Source: Clostridiales bacterium
Lineage (GTDB): Bacteria > Bacillota > Clostridia > Christensenellales > Aristaeellaceae
Assembly (NCBI GenBank): GCA_012514225.1
Contig: JAAZAQ010000244.1
Span: 1-11,135, forward strand
Direction: 5' to 3'
DNA length: 11,135 bases
Notes under the pieces: model-generated
What the model was told of the DNA's origin: nothing
Databases searched by the model: none
Seen by the model: the letters and a program-made list of their open reading frames with translations, nothing else
Position numbers and translations under genes: made by a program
Shown: positions 1 to 6,828 of the stretch, piece by piece
Layout: the number at the start of each line of letters is the position of its first letter
Numbering within the stretch: the first letter of the stretch is position 1

Positions 1-1259
1 AGCGCCAGCATTTCCGGCACGCCGAGCTTGCAGGCGATCAGGCTGTCGCGGGACTTGATGTCCGTCCCGTAGTAGCAGGGGTGCAGAAAGGGCGGGGAGG
101 TGATGCGCAGGTGCACCTCCCGGGCGCCCGCCTCCCGGAGCAGGCGGACGATTTTCCGGCTGGTGGTCCCGCGGACGATGGAGTCGTCCACCAGCACCAC
201 GCGCTTACCGGAAACGACGGCGGAGACGGGGTTGAGCTTGATGTGAACCGCCGCGCCCCGGTCGCTGGTCCCCGGGTTGATGAAGGTGCGGGCGATGTAC
301 TTGTTTTTGATGAAACCCAGGCCATAGGGAATGCCGGAAGCCCGCGCGTAGCCGATCGCGCCGTCGATGCCGCTGTCGGGGACGCCCACGACGATGTCCG
401 CCTCCACCGGGTGCTCCCGGGCCAGGAACTCCCCGGCGCGGGCGCGGGCCCCGTGGACGCTGACGCCGTCCACCACAGAGTCGGGCCGCGCGAAATAGAT
501 GTACTCGAACACGCAGGAGGAGCGCTTGCCCGCGGCGCACGCGGACGTGATACTGCGCACGCCGGAGGCGTCGAAGACGACGATTTCCCCGGGCAGGACG
601 TCGCGCACGAACGCCGCGCCGGTCACGTCCAGCGCACAGGATTCCGAGGCGACGACGTAGCCCCCCTCCGGCAGCCGGCCGTAGCACAGGGGGCGGAAGC
701 CCCGGGGCCCGCGCGCGGCGATCAGCTTCCGGGGCGTCATGAGTGTAAGGGTATAGCTGCCCTCCAGGCTGGCCATGGCGCGCAGGAGCGCTTCCTCGGT
801 CGATGAGGCGTTCAGCCGCTCCCTTGTGATGACGCAGGAGATGACCTCGGCGTCGCCGGTCGTGTGGAAGATATGGCCTTCGCTTTCAAAGGAATCCCGC
901 AGGCCCGCGTAGTTGGTCAGCGCGCCGTTGTTGGCCAGCGCCAGCCGGCCCTTGCGGTGGTTGATGACAATGGGCTGCATGTTGGCCCTGCCACGGCTGT
1001 CGTCGGTGCCGTAGCGCACGTGCCCGACCGCGATCTGCCCAAAGCCCAGCTCCTCCAGGATGCGCGGGCCCATGACCTCGCTGACCAGCCCCGCATCCTG
1101 GTGCACCCGGAACAGCCCGTCCTCGTTGACCGCGATGCCGCAGCTTTCCTGCCCGCGGTGCTGAAGGGCGCACAGCCCCAGGTAACAGTCCATCGCGACG
1201 GGCCCCAAGCGGTCCCGGTACACGCCCAGCACGCCGCACTCCTCCCCGATCTCAGGCAT
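1..1259 (-). CDS. purF: Amidophosphoribosyltransferase (glutamine PRPP amidotransferase), partial at window edge
   Basis: This enzyme catalyses the first step of de novo purine synthesis, moving the glutamine amide to PRPP to give phosphoribosylamine in the cytosol. The start ATG (1259-1257) is followed by a seven-residue propeptide (MPEIGEE) and then Cys8, the expected N-terminal nucleophile after self-cleavage, as in the Bacillus-type enzyme. Other landmarks are LQHRGQES and HVRYGT in the glutamine-hydrolase domain, and the PRPP-binding loop VLVDDSIVRGTTS with the Asp pair at 358-359. Two cysteines match 4Fe-4S ligands of Bacillus PurF, in CVFEYIYFARPDS and HPCYYGTD. The other two ligands would lie in the roughly 50-60 C-terminal residues beyond the window; 419 codons are visible. 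The start overlaps the end of purC by 8 bases, so the two are probably translationally coupled. Identity is very secure. Confidence 0.97.
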   Translation of the reverse strand, partial: MPEIGEECGVLGVYRDRLGPVAMDCYLGLCALQHRGQESCGIAVNEDGLFRVHQDAGLVSEVMGPRILEELGFGQIAVGHVRYGTDDSRGRANMQPIVINHRKGRLALANNGALTNYAGLRDSFESEGHIFHTTGDAEVISCVITRERLNASSTEEALLRAMASLEGSYTLTLMTPRKLIAARGPRGFRPLCYGRLPEGGYVVASESCALDVTGAAFVRDVLPGEIVVFDASGVRSITSACAAGKRSSCVFEYIYFARPDSVVDGVSVHGARARAGEFLAREHPVEADIVVGVPDSGIDGAIGYARASGIPYGLGFIKNKYIARTFINPGTSDRGAAVHIKLNPVSAVVSGKRVVLVDDSIVRGTTSRKIVRLLREAGAREVHLRITSPPFLHPCYYGTDIKSRDSLIACKLGVPEMLA

Positions 1260-1956
1260 GGTCCGCCTCCCGGCGCAGGACGCGCCGCGTGAGCGCGAGC
1301 GCCTCCACCGGACGGCCCGCGTCCAGCACGCGCATGTTGCCCGCGGCAATCTCGTCCATCAGCACCAGTTCCCCGTCCGCCAGGCCGAACTCGTACTTGA
1401 TGTCGACCAGCTCCAGACCGGCCCTGTCCAGCTCCTCCGCGACAATTTTCGTGATGGCGCGGGTCAGCGCCGACAGTTCGTCATAGCGCGGGCGGTCCAT
1501 AATGCCCAGGGCTTCCAGCGCCTCCGCGGTAATCAGCGGGTCGCCCCGGCCGTCGTCCTTCAGGGTCATCTCCACGTAATCCTGGAGCGGCGCGCCCGCT
1601 TCCACGTACGCGCCGTAGCGGCGGACGAAGCTGCCCGCGGCGCGCCGGCGGCAGATGACCTCAACGCCCTTGCCGAAGGGCACCGCGGCCAGGGCCTCCA
1701 TGGTGTTCTCCTCCAGGTTCGCGGAGAGGAAGTGGGTCTTCAGCCCAGCCTTTTTCAGCAGCTTGAAGAAGTGCGCGGACATCGCGAGGTTTTCCCTCCC
1801 CATGCCCTCGATGGAGAGCCCCACGGTGTTGGCGCCCGGGTCGAACACGCCGTCCGTCCCGGTGACGTCGTCCTTGAAGCGCAGCAGCACCCTGCCTTTG
1901 TCCAGGCGATACACGTCCTTCGTTTTCCCCTGGTAAACCAGTTTCCGCCCGTCCAT
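1252..1956 (-). CDS. purC: Phosphoribosylaminoimidazole-succinocarboxamide synthase (SAICAR synthetase)
   Basis: This enzyme joins aspartate to CAIR using ATP, giving SAICAR in de novo purine synthesis. The 234-residue length is normal for bacterial PurC (about 235-240). The N-terminus has the nucleotide-binding signature YQGKTKDVY. Later motifs are CRRRAAGSFVRRYG, ELVDIKYEFG and LMDEIAAGNMRV, corresponding to the usual DEI-x-x-GNMR segment. The ATG at 1956 is preceded by AAGGAGAAAGG at good spacing, and purE ends 18 bases upstream. The last codons overlap the purF start. This is the second gene of the operon, consistent with the clostridial order E-C-F. No motif looks damaged. Confidence 0.97.
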   Translation of the reverse strand: MDGRKLVYQGKTKDVYRLDKGRVLLRFKDDVTGTDGVFDPGANTVGLSIEGMGRENLAMSAHFFKLLKKAGLKTHFLSANLEENTMEALAAVPFGKGVEVICRRRAAGSFVRRYGAYVEAGAPLQDYVEMTLKDDGRGDPLITAEALEALGIMDRPRYDELSALTRAITKIVAEELDRAGLELVDIKYEFGLADGELVLMDEIAAGNMRVLDAGRPVEALALTRRVLRREADHA

Positions 1957-1974
1957 TTCGCCCTTTCTCCTTCT

Positions 1975-2469
1975 TCAATCCGAAAGCCGCGCCTGAAGCG
2001 CCGCGTCCTGCTCCGTGATTTTCTGCGCCATGCCGGCGCGCGCCGCTTTCAAGGCCTGGCGCAGCGCCCCGTCCCCGATCGCCAGCATCTGCGCGCAGAG
2101 GAGGGCCGCGTTGCGCCCCCCGTTCACCGCGACCGCGGCGACGGGAACCCCCGGGGGCATCTGCGCCGTGGACAGCAGGGCGTCCAGCCCGCCCAGGCCG
2201 CCCGAGGCGACCGGAACCCCGACGACCGGGAGCACGCTCAGCGCCGCGACCGCGCCGGCGAGGTGGGCGGCCATCCCGGCGATGCAGATGAAGGCGCCGG
2301 CGTCAGCTTTTTCCGCGCCGAACACGATGTCCCGCAGCGCGACCGGCGTGCGGTGGGCGGAACAGACCCGGACGGCATGGGGCACGCCCAGTTCCTCCAG
2401 CGCATTGGCGGCTTCCCTGCACACGGGCTCATCGCTCAAACTCCCCATGATAATGACGACTTTTTTCAT
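1975..2469 (-). CDS. purE: N5-carboxyaminoimidazole ribonucleotide mutase (PurE, class I type)
   Basis: In class I systems this enzyme converts N5-CAIR to CAIR; it is the catalytic PurE subunit of AIR carboxylation. The 164-residue length is standard. Diagnostic motifs are IIMGSLSDEP near the N-terminus, CSAHRTP around residues 36-42, IAGMAAHLAG around 63-72, LPVVGVPV, and the C-terminal NGGRNAALLCAQML, which resembles class I Firmicute proteins. The ATG at 2469 has a GGAGGG ribosome binding site about 7 bases upstream and opens with MKK. It is the first gene of the operon, about 118 bases downstream of the predicted transcription start. No purK follows it in the window, although class I PurE normally needs PurK to make its substrate, so purK would have to be elsewhere. 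Confidence 0.96.
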   Translation of the reverse strand: MKKVVIIMGSLSDEPVCREAANALEELGVPHAVRVCSAHRTPVALRDIVFGAEKADAGAFICIAGMAAHLAGAVAALSVLPVVGVPVASGGLGGLDALLSTAQMPPGVPVAAVAVNGGRNAALLCAQMLAIGDGALRQALKAARAGMAQKITEQDAALQARLSD

Positions 2470-2495
2470 CCGAATCCCTCCGTGTTTCCCCGCAT

Positions 2496-2525
2496 GGCGC
2501 CGGGAGGCGAACCCGCCCCGGCGCC
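2496..2525 (-). promoter_or_regulatory. GC-rich hairpin in the purE leader
   Basis: The arms GGCGCCGGG (2496-2504) and CCCGGCGCC (2517-2525) are perfect complements, nine G-C pairs, with a 12-base loop. On the purE transcript it sits between the predicted start site and the ribosome binding site, ending about 26 bases before the ATG. No U-tract follows it on either strand, so it does not look like an ordinary intrinsic terminator. It may shield or stabilise the leader. The fold is visible; the role is unknown. Confidence 0.5.
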
Positions 2526-2570
2526 CGGCTCCGCAAAAACAGAAAAGGCAACTCCATCAGGTTTCACGCC

Positions 2571-2593
2571 GTGGGTTGACTCTTTGCACCCAC
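2571..2593. promoter_or_regulatory. Inverted repeat across the predicted purE transcription start
   Basis: GTGGGT (2571-2576) and ACCCAC (2588-2593) form a perfect 6-base inverted repeat around an 11-base spacer. It begins directly after the purE -10 box and spans the predicted start near 2587. If the start is correct, the full stem is not transcribed, so a protein operator is likelier than an RNA hairpin. Six-base arms can occur by chance in GC-rich DNA. Confidence 0.3.
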
Positions 2594-2623
2594 ATCATAG
2601 GCCGGGCGGCAAAGGGATGTCAA
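2594..2623 (-). promoter_or_regulatory. Sigma-A type promoter for the purE operon
   Basis: Read on the minus strand, a perfect -35 TTGACA (2623-2618) is followed by 18 bases and the -10 TATGAT (2599-2594). The predicted start is about 2587, giving a leader of roughly 118 bases before purE. It is the best promoter match in the window and is well placed for the only minus-strand operon here. Confidence 0.8.
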
Positions 2624-2627
2624 GAAT

Positions 2628-2671
2628 AAAATCGAACAAAATATAATTCAAACCGATAATCGTTCGTGTTT
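2628..2671. promoter_or_regulatory. PurR-box-like inverted pair upstream of the purE promoter
   Basis: Two inverted elements share the CGAAC core of the Firmicute PurBox (AWWWCCGAACWWT). The first, AAAATCGAACAAA, lies at 2628-2640. The second lies at 2659-2671 in the opposite orientation, with GTTCG at 2662-2666, and is a weaker match. They are 18 bases apart and lie about 41 to 84 bases upstream of the predicted start, much like the PurR control region of the Bacillus subtilis pur operon. The AT-rich stretch stands out from the surrounding GC-rich DNA. PurR would be a PRPP-sensing repressor; its gene is not in the window. Confidence 0.5.
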
Positions 2672-2946
2672 TTGCGCGCGTTTTGCCTGGTCTGGCCCTT
2701 GAAAGACGTCCGCTTATGATGCAGACACGTACTTTCTCTGCGCCCGCGCCTGCGCGGCGGCGGCGTTCGCCCGAATGGGAAGAGAAGCGGAAGCCATATG
2801 AACAGCTTTTAAAAGCCAGGGATATCGACGACAAGACGGCGATGACCTCCATGGCGCGCCGCCTCACGATGCTGCAGGCAATCCGGCCGATACCCCCCGA
2901 TGCCGGCGCCGTGCCGCACGCGCCTTGGGCGCGCAAGCCCCGGCGT
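2672..2946 (+). other. Non-genic stretch with a possible transposase scrap
   Basis: No convincing gene lies between the PurBox-like pair and the exporter promoter. A short open frame from the ATG at 2716 has a segment, YEQLLKARDIDDKTAMTSMA followed by RRLTMLQAI (about 2796-2883), that recalls the C-terminal tail of IS110-family transposases, where a Tyr-x-x-Leu helix is followed by Arg-x-x-x-x-Lys-x-Ala and Ala-Arg-Lys-Leu. It lacks a good ribosome binding site. The flanking codons give low-complexity Ala/Pro/Arg sequence, and no terminal repeats or catalytic domain are present. It may be a decayed fragment or chance. A TATGAT at 2715-2720 with a poor -35 could be a weak extra promoter. Confidence 0.2.
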
Positions 2947-2975
2947 TTGCCTGCCGCGCCGCCGGGCGGTACAAT
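2947..2975 (+). promoter_or_regulatory. Promoter for the ABC exporter-hydrolase unit
   Basis: TTGCCT (2947-2952), a 17-base spacer and TACAAT (2970-2975) form a good sigma-A type promoter. The predicted start near 2982 gives a leader of about 60 bases. The leader contains a small hairpin, CTTGCC/GGCAAG at 2992-3007 with a four-base loop, and ends in GGAGG at 3033-3037. Confidence 0.65.
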
Positions 2976-3042
2976 GGTCGGCAATGAAAGGCTTGCCGGC
3001 GGGCAAGGCAGCCGCAAAAAGCAGGGATGAACGGAGGTGCCG

Positions 3043-4929
3043 ATGCAGACCGGAATGGGCCGCGGGCGGACCGGTTTCCTGACAGAGGAAGAGAAGGCGG
3101 ACAGGCCAAAGATTACGCGGGCCTTTCTCCTGCGCATCCTCTCCTACCTGGCGCCCTACTGGAAGCAGATGCTGCTGGTGCTGCTGGCCATCCTGGCGGC
3201 CACGGTGCTGCGCCTGCTGCCCTCCATCCTCGCGGGCCGCATCATCGACGAGGGCCTGATCGGGCGCGACCTGAACGCGCTCGTCTTCCTGATCGCGCTG
3301 TCCGTCGGGGTCACGCTGCTGGCGAACCTGGTCGGCCTGCTGGAAAGCTACCTGAACACCTGGGTGTCCGAGCAAATCAGCTTTGACATGCGAAACCGCA
3401 TGTTCCGGCACCTGCAGGGCATGAGCCAGCGTTTCTTCACCGCCAACCAGCAGGGCGACCTGATTACCCGGATGACCAGCGACATCGGCGGCGTGCAGCA
3501 GACCATCTCCGGCACCTTTACCGGCATCCTCTCCAACGTCCTGACCCTGGTGGTGGCGGCGGCCGCGATGTTCCGGAAGAACTGGATCCTGGCCCTGGTC
3601 GGCCTGGTCATCGTGCCGCTGTTCGCCCTGCCCACGCGCCGGGCGGGCAAGACGCGCTGGACGCTGACCCGGGAAGCCCAGGAGAGCCAGGACGAAATCA
3701 ACGGCATCCTCAGCGAAACGCTGTCGGTCAGCGGGCAGCTGCTGGTCAAGCTGTTCGGGCGGGAAGCCCACGAGGAGGGGCGCTACGAGGAAGCGAACCG
3801 CAGGATGGTCCGGCTCAATATCCGCCAGAGCATGGCCGGCCGCTGGTTCCGTGTGGTGCTCAACACCTTTTCCAGCATCGGGCCGATGCTGGTGTACCTC
3901 ATCGGAGGCTTTCTGATGATCCGCAAAGGCGCGGACCTGACGGTGGGCGACATCACGGTGCTGGTCACCCTGCTGGGGCGGATGTACGGGCCGATGAACT
4001 CGCTGCTGAACATGCAGGTGGACTGGATCCGCTCCATGGCGCTGTTCACCCGCATCTTCGAGTACTTCGACCTGCCCCAGGAGGTGAGGAACGCGCCGGA
4101 CGCCGTCACGCCCAGAACCACGAGGGGCGAGTTGGTGTACGACCAGGTGGACTTCGCCTATGAGCCGCAGCGGCAGATCTTGAAGGACGTCTCCTTTTCC
4201 CTGCCGGCCGGCCGCACCGTCGCCATCGTGGGGCCGTCCGGCGCGGGGAAGAGCACCATCATCCACCTGCTGCTGCGGCTCTACGACGTCAGCGGCGGCG
4301 CCATCCGGCTCGACGGCGTGGACATCCGGCGGCTGGACCTGGCCTACCTGCGCCGGAACATCGGCCTGGTGACCCAGGACACCTACCTGTTCAACGGCAC
4401 CATCCGCGAGAACCTGCAGTATGCCGCGCCGGAGGCCGATGATGCCCGGCTGGAGGAAGCCTGCCGGAAGGCCAACATCCATGACTTCATCGTTGGGCTT
4501 CCCCAGGGATATGACACGCAGGTGGGAAACCGGGGGATGAAGCTGTCCGGCGGGGAAAAGCAGCGCCTGTCGATTGCCCGGGTGCTGCTCAAGGACCCGG
4601 CCATCGTCGTGTTCGACGAGGCCACGTCCTCGCTGGATTCCATCGCCGAGAGCCTCATCCAGCAGGCTGTGGGGCCCATGCTCGCGCGGCGCACCAGCAT
4701 CGTGATCGCCCACCGGCTGTCCACCGTGCTGGCGGCGGACGAAATCCTGGTGCTGCAGGACGGGCGCGTCGTCCAGCGCGGCACGCATGCCGAACTGTTG
4801 GCCGGGGGCGGGCTGTACGCGCGGCTGTATGAAACGCAGTTCGGGGCGGCGGAGGAAACGCGGCCGCCGGCGGGGCAACCTGAACCACAAAAAAACGGGC
4901 GGCGCCCGGATGAAAGGGAAACAGGATGA
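3043..4929 (+). CDS. ABC exporter, fused permease and ATPase (MsbA/BmrA-like half-transporter)
   Basis: This is a membrane exporter half-molecule expected to work as a dimer and to use ATP to expel a substrate that the sequence does not identify. The 628 residues contain an N-terminal six-helix exporter domain (first helix about 41-63, domain to about 330) and a C-terminal ATPase. ATPase motifs are all intact: Walker A GPSGAGKST from residue 397, Q-loop Gln445, signature LSGGEKQR from 501, Walker B IVVFDEATS from 521, and H-loop His557. Both halves of a dimer could therefore hydrolyse ATP if it is a homodimer. The ATG at 3043 is chosen because GGAGG ends 5 bases upstream; an in-frame GTG at 3037 overlaps that site. 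The stop overlaps the next gene's ATG (ATGA), suggesting translational coupling. Drug, lipid or peptide export are all possible. Confidence 0.93.
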   Translation: MQTGMGRGRTGFLTEEEKADRPKITRAFLLRILSYLAPYWKQMLLVLLAILAATVLRLLPSILAGRIIDEGLIGRDLNALVFLIALSVGVTLLANLVGLLESYLNTWVSEQISFDMRNRMFRHLQGMSQRFFTANQQGDLITRMTSDIGGVQQTISGTFTGILSNVLTLVVAAAAMFRKNWILALVGLVIVPLFALPTRRAGKTRWTLTREAQESQDEINGILSETLSVSGQLLVKLFGREAHEEGRYEEANRRMVRLNIRQSMAGRWFRVVLNTFSSIGPMLVYLIGGFLMIRKGADLTVGDITVLVTLLGRMYGPMNSLLNMQVDWIRSMALFTRIFEYFDLPQEVRNAPDAVTPRTTRGELVYDQVDFAYEPQRQILKDVSFSLPAGRTVAIVGPSGAGKSTIIHLLLRLYDVSGGAIRLDGVDIRRLDLAYLRRNIGLVTQDTYLFNGTIRENLQYAAPEADDARLEEACRKANIHDFIVGLPQGYDTQVGNRGMKLSGGEKQRLSIARVLLKDPAIVVFDEATSSLDSIAESLIQQAVGPMLARRTSIVIAHRLSTVLAADEILVLQDGRVVQRGTHAELLAGGGLYARLYETQFGAAEETRPPAGQPEPQKNGRRPDERETG

Positions 4930-6125
4930 AGGACACGTATCGGAAACTGCTCGCAGAGTGCGAGGGGGCACGCGCGGTCAACACGCACTGCCACCACCTG
5001 CCGGACGGCTTTCAGCAGGGGCAGACGCTGGATATCCTGCTGGAAAACAGCTACGCGGCCTGGAACGGGCTAACGCCCGGCCGGACAGGCGAATCCAGGG
5101 ACGATTACTGCCGGCAGCTGCGCGCGACGGCCAGCTTTCACTGGCTTGAGAAGGGCCTGCAGCGGCTGTGCGGGATGGACGCCCCGCTGTGCGCCGCCAC
5201 CTGGGACGCCTATGACGCGAAGGTGCGCGCGCTGACGGCGGACGCCGGGTTCCACCTGCGGGCCCTCCGGGAGGACTGCGGGTACGACCGCGTCATCCTG
5301 GATTCCCTGGCGCCCTGCGGCCGGCAGGAGACGGACGAAACGCTGTTCGTCCCCACCTACCGCGTCAACATGTTCCTGTTCGGATACGGCAATGACGCGA
5401 AGGACCACAACGGCCGCCATCCCCTGGCCTGCTGCGGCTGGGACCGGATGCCCGGAAGCTATCCGGAATTCCTTGCTGCGGTGCGGAACGAAATCCGCAT
5501 GGCGAAAGACCGGGGCGCCGTCGCGCTGAAAAGCGCGCTGGCCTACGACCGCGGGCAGCGCTTCCTTCCGGTGTCCCCCGAGCAGGCGGCCGCCGGCTAC
5601 CGGAACCCGGAGGCAAGCCCAGAGGACGTCATCCGCTTCCAGGACGGCGTGTTCCGGGAAATCTGCGCGGCCGCCGGGGAAACCGGCCTGCCGCTGCAGG
5701 TCCATACCGGGCTGGGGCTGCTGAAGGACAGCGCCGCGATGCAGCTGAGGGACCTGATTGCCGATTATCCCGGCACCCGCTTCGTGCTGTTCCACGGCTC
5801 CTTCCCCTGGACGCAGGACGTGGTGGCGCTGACGCGCACCTTCCAAAACGTCTACGCGGACCTGTGCTGGCTGCCCCTGCTGTCCGCCGCCGCCTGCGAA
5901 TCGCTGCTGCGCGAGCTGCTCGAATCCGTCACCCCCCTGCGCCTCGCCTGGGGCTGCGACACCTGGCACAGCTTCGAAAGCCTGGGCGCGCGCATGGCGA
6001 TGAACCACGTGCTGGCGAAAACCCTTTCCGGGTTGATCGATGAGGGAAGGATTGACCCGGCGCAGGCGGAATACGTCATCGGGTGCGTCCTGAAGGAGGG
6101 GGCGAAGCGCTGCTACGGGCTTTGA
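4926..6125 (+). CDS. Amidohydrolase-2 family metal-dependent hydrolase (FluG N-domain-like TIM barrel)
   Basis: This is a predicted cytosolic metal-dependent hydrolase of the amidohydrolase superfamily; the substrate is unknown. Of 399 residues, the visible barrel markers are a His-x-His pair at 21 and 23 (NTHCHH), a candidate lysine at 202 in ALKSALAYDRG, His260 in LQVHTGLG, His290 in LFHGSFPW and Asp345 in WGCDTWHS. This His-x-His, His, His, Asp order is the usual metal site, and the LKSxxAY and VHTGxG segments recall the amidohydrolase domain of FluG-type proteins and uronate-isomerase-like enzymes. No signal peptide is present. The ATG lies inside the exporter's stop (ATGA overlap), so translation is probably coupled. 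Pairing with an exporter suggests the enzyme acts on the transported compound or produces it; this is inference. The family is fairly secure, the reaction is not. Confidence 0.85.
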   Translation: MKDTYRKLLAECEGARAVNTHCHHLPDGFQQGQTLDILLENSYAAWNGLTPGRTGESRDDYCRQLRATASFHWLEKGLQRLCGMDAPLCAATWDAYDAKVRALTADAGFHLRALREDCGYDRVILDSLAPCGRQETDETLFVPTYRVNMFLFGYGNDAKDHNGRHPLACCGWDRMPGSYPEFLAAVRNEIRMAKDRGAVALKSALAYDRGQRFLPVSPEQAAAGYRNPEASPEDVIRFQDGVFREICAAAGETGLPLQVHTGLGLLKDSAAMQLRDLIADYPGTRFVLFHGSFPWTQDVVALTRTFQNVYADLCWLPLLSAAACESLLRELLESVTPLRLAWGCDTWHSFESLGARMAMNHVLAKTLSGLIDEGRIDPAQAEYVIGCVLKEGAKRCYGL

Positions 6126-6132
6126 AACCGAC

Positions 6133-6146
6133 CCGGGCGCGCCCGG
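6133..6146. terminator. Palindrome in the convergent gap, weak terminator candidate
   Basis: The 93 bases between the two convergent genes (6126-6218) hold one perfect 14-base palindrome, CCGGGCGCGCCCGG, able to form a 5-pair stem with a CGCG loop. It lies 8 bases after the amidohydrolase stop. There is no U-tract on either side, so termination by this element is doubtful. Nothing else was recognised in the gap. Confidence 0.25.
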
Positions 6147-6218
6147 CCGCGTGAACCCACTGCCCAACTTCCGGGGTACAGCGCAGGACGGCTGCGGTCA
6201 TCCTTCATCCGGGCCGCG

Positions 6219-6773
6219 TCAGCCGCCCTTCCCGGGCTTGCCTTCCGCCGGGGCGCCCGGCCCGCCGCCCAGCACGGAGGCGGTGAACCCCTGATAGTTA
6301 CGGGCCTTTTCCCGGCCTTCCTCCGACAGCGCCGAGACCCTCGCCAGGCAGCCCTGGGGCACGCCAAAGGGGCAGACCTTGTCGTGGAAGACGTCCGGAT
6401 GCCAGAAAAAGGTCAGGACGGCGGCGACGGCGAGCCAGACCAGCATCATCGGAAAGTCCTTCCCGACGACCTTGCGGCTGACGATGAAGACCGCGACGGT
6501 CAGCGCCAGGGACGCCCAGGCAAATTTCCCGCCGGACAGCCATCCGGGCGTCGGACGGTTTTTGGCGCCTGATTTCGCTTTCAGCCCGGATACCCACAGC
6601 ATCAGGGTGTTCATCGGGCAGGCCAGCATGCAGTAGAGCCGCTTGCCGTACAGCAGGGGGAAGGCCAGGCTGAGCAGGTAGACGGCGAGCCAGAGGAGCA
6701 GGAAGCCTTGCCTCAGGAGGAAGAAGAACAGGGCGAGGAACAGCACCCTCAGCCAGGGGGCGGCTTTTTTCAC
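6219..6773 (-). CDS. Small membrane protein with NapH/Fer4_5-like iron-sulfur cysteine motifs
   Basis: This is likely an inner-membrane electron-transfer protein or a membrane anchor for a redox partner. It has 184 residues, with hydrophobic segments about 8-41 (long enough for a hairpin), 86-103 and 108-124. The motif YCMLACPMN (Cys48, Cys52, C-x3-C-P) follows the first hydrophobic region and matches the CGWxCPxN pattern of NapH-type and other polyferredoxin membrane proteins. A second motif, VCPFGVPQGC, supplies Cys134 and Cys142. The classical soluble 2x[4Fe-4S] ferredoxin domain that NapH carries is absent; a Gly/Pro/Lys-rich tail ends the protein. The start is GTG at 6773, chosen because AAAGGAGG lies 7-8 bases upstream. 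It is divergent from the Crp/Fnr gene and shares its control region. Fe-S binding is inferred from cysteine spacing only. Confidence 0.75.
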   Translation of the reverse strand: MKKAAPWLRVLFLALFFFLLRQGFLLLWLAVYLLSLAFPLLYGKRLYCMLACPMNTLMLWVSGLKAKSGAKNRPTPGWLSGGKFAWASLALTVAVFIVSRKVVGKDFPMMLVWLAVAAVLTFFWHPDVFHDKVCPFGVPQGCLARVSALSEEGREKARNYQGFTASVLGGGPGAPAEGKPGKGG

Positions 6774-6804
6774 GGGAACCCCTCCTTTTGGGAATGATGG
6801 CCGG

Positions 6805-6810
6805 ATTGTA
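6805..6810 (-). promoter_or_regulatory. -10 element of the membrane Fe-S protein gene
   Basis: Read on the minus strand, TACAAT (6810-6805) is a good -10 box. The predicted start is an A at about 6798, 25 bases before the GTG. The expected -35 position, with a 17-base spacer, reads CACTTT, a poor match to TTGACA. A weak -35 is typical of promoters that need an activator, and a palindrome covers that region. Confidence 0.5.
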
Positions 6811-6828
6811 CTGGAATCGCACAGATAA

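Noticed and set aside
2470..2593. A purine, ZTP or other riboswitch in the purE leader
   Set aside because: I compared the leader with the conserved cores I know for purine, ZTP, THF and PRPP riboswitches and found none, and the predicted start site would cut the first stem.
1258..2646. A 462-residue open frame on the plus strand opposite purC and purE
   Set aside because: It is an antisense shadow of two secure purine genes, with low-complexity Arg/Ala/His-rich sequence and no domain.
3037..3042. GTG at 3037 as the start of the ABC exporter
   Set aside because: It overlaps the GGAGG ribosome binding site; the ATG at 3043 is correctly spaced from it.
2809..4971. A 720-residue open frame on the minus strand opposite the ABC exporter
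   Set aside because: It is rich in Gln, His, Arg and Pro with no recognisable domain, and lies opposite a gene with all ABC motifs intact. Long antisense frames are expected in very GC-rich coding DNA.
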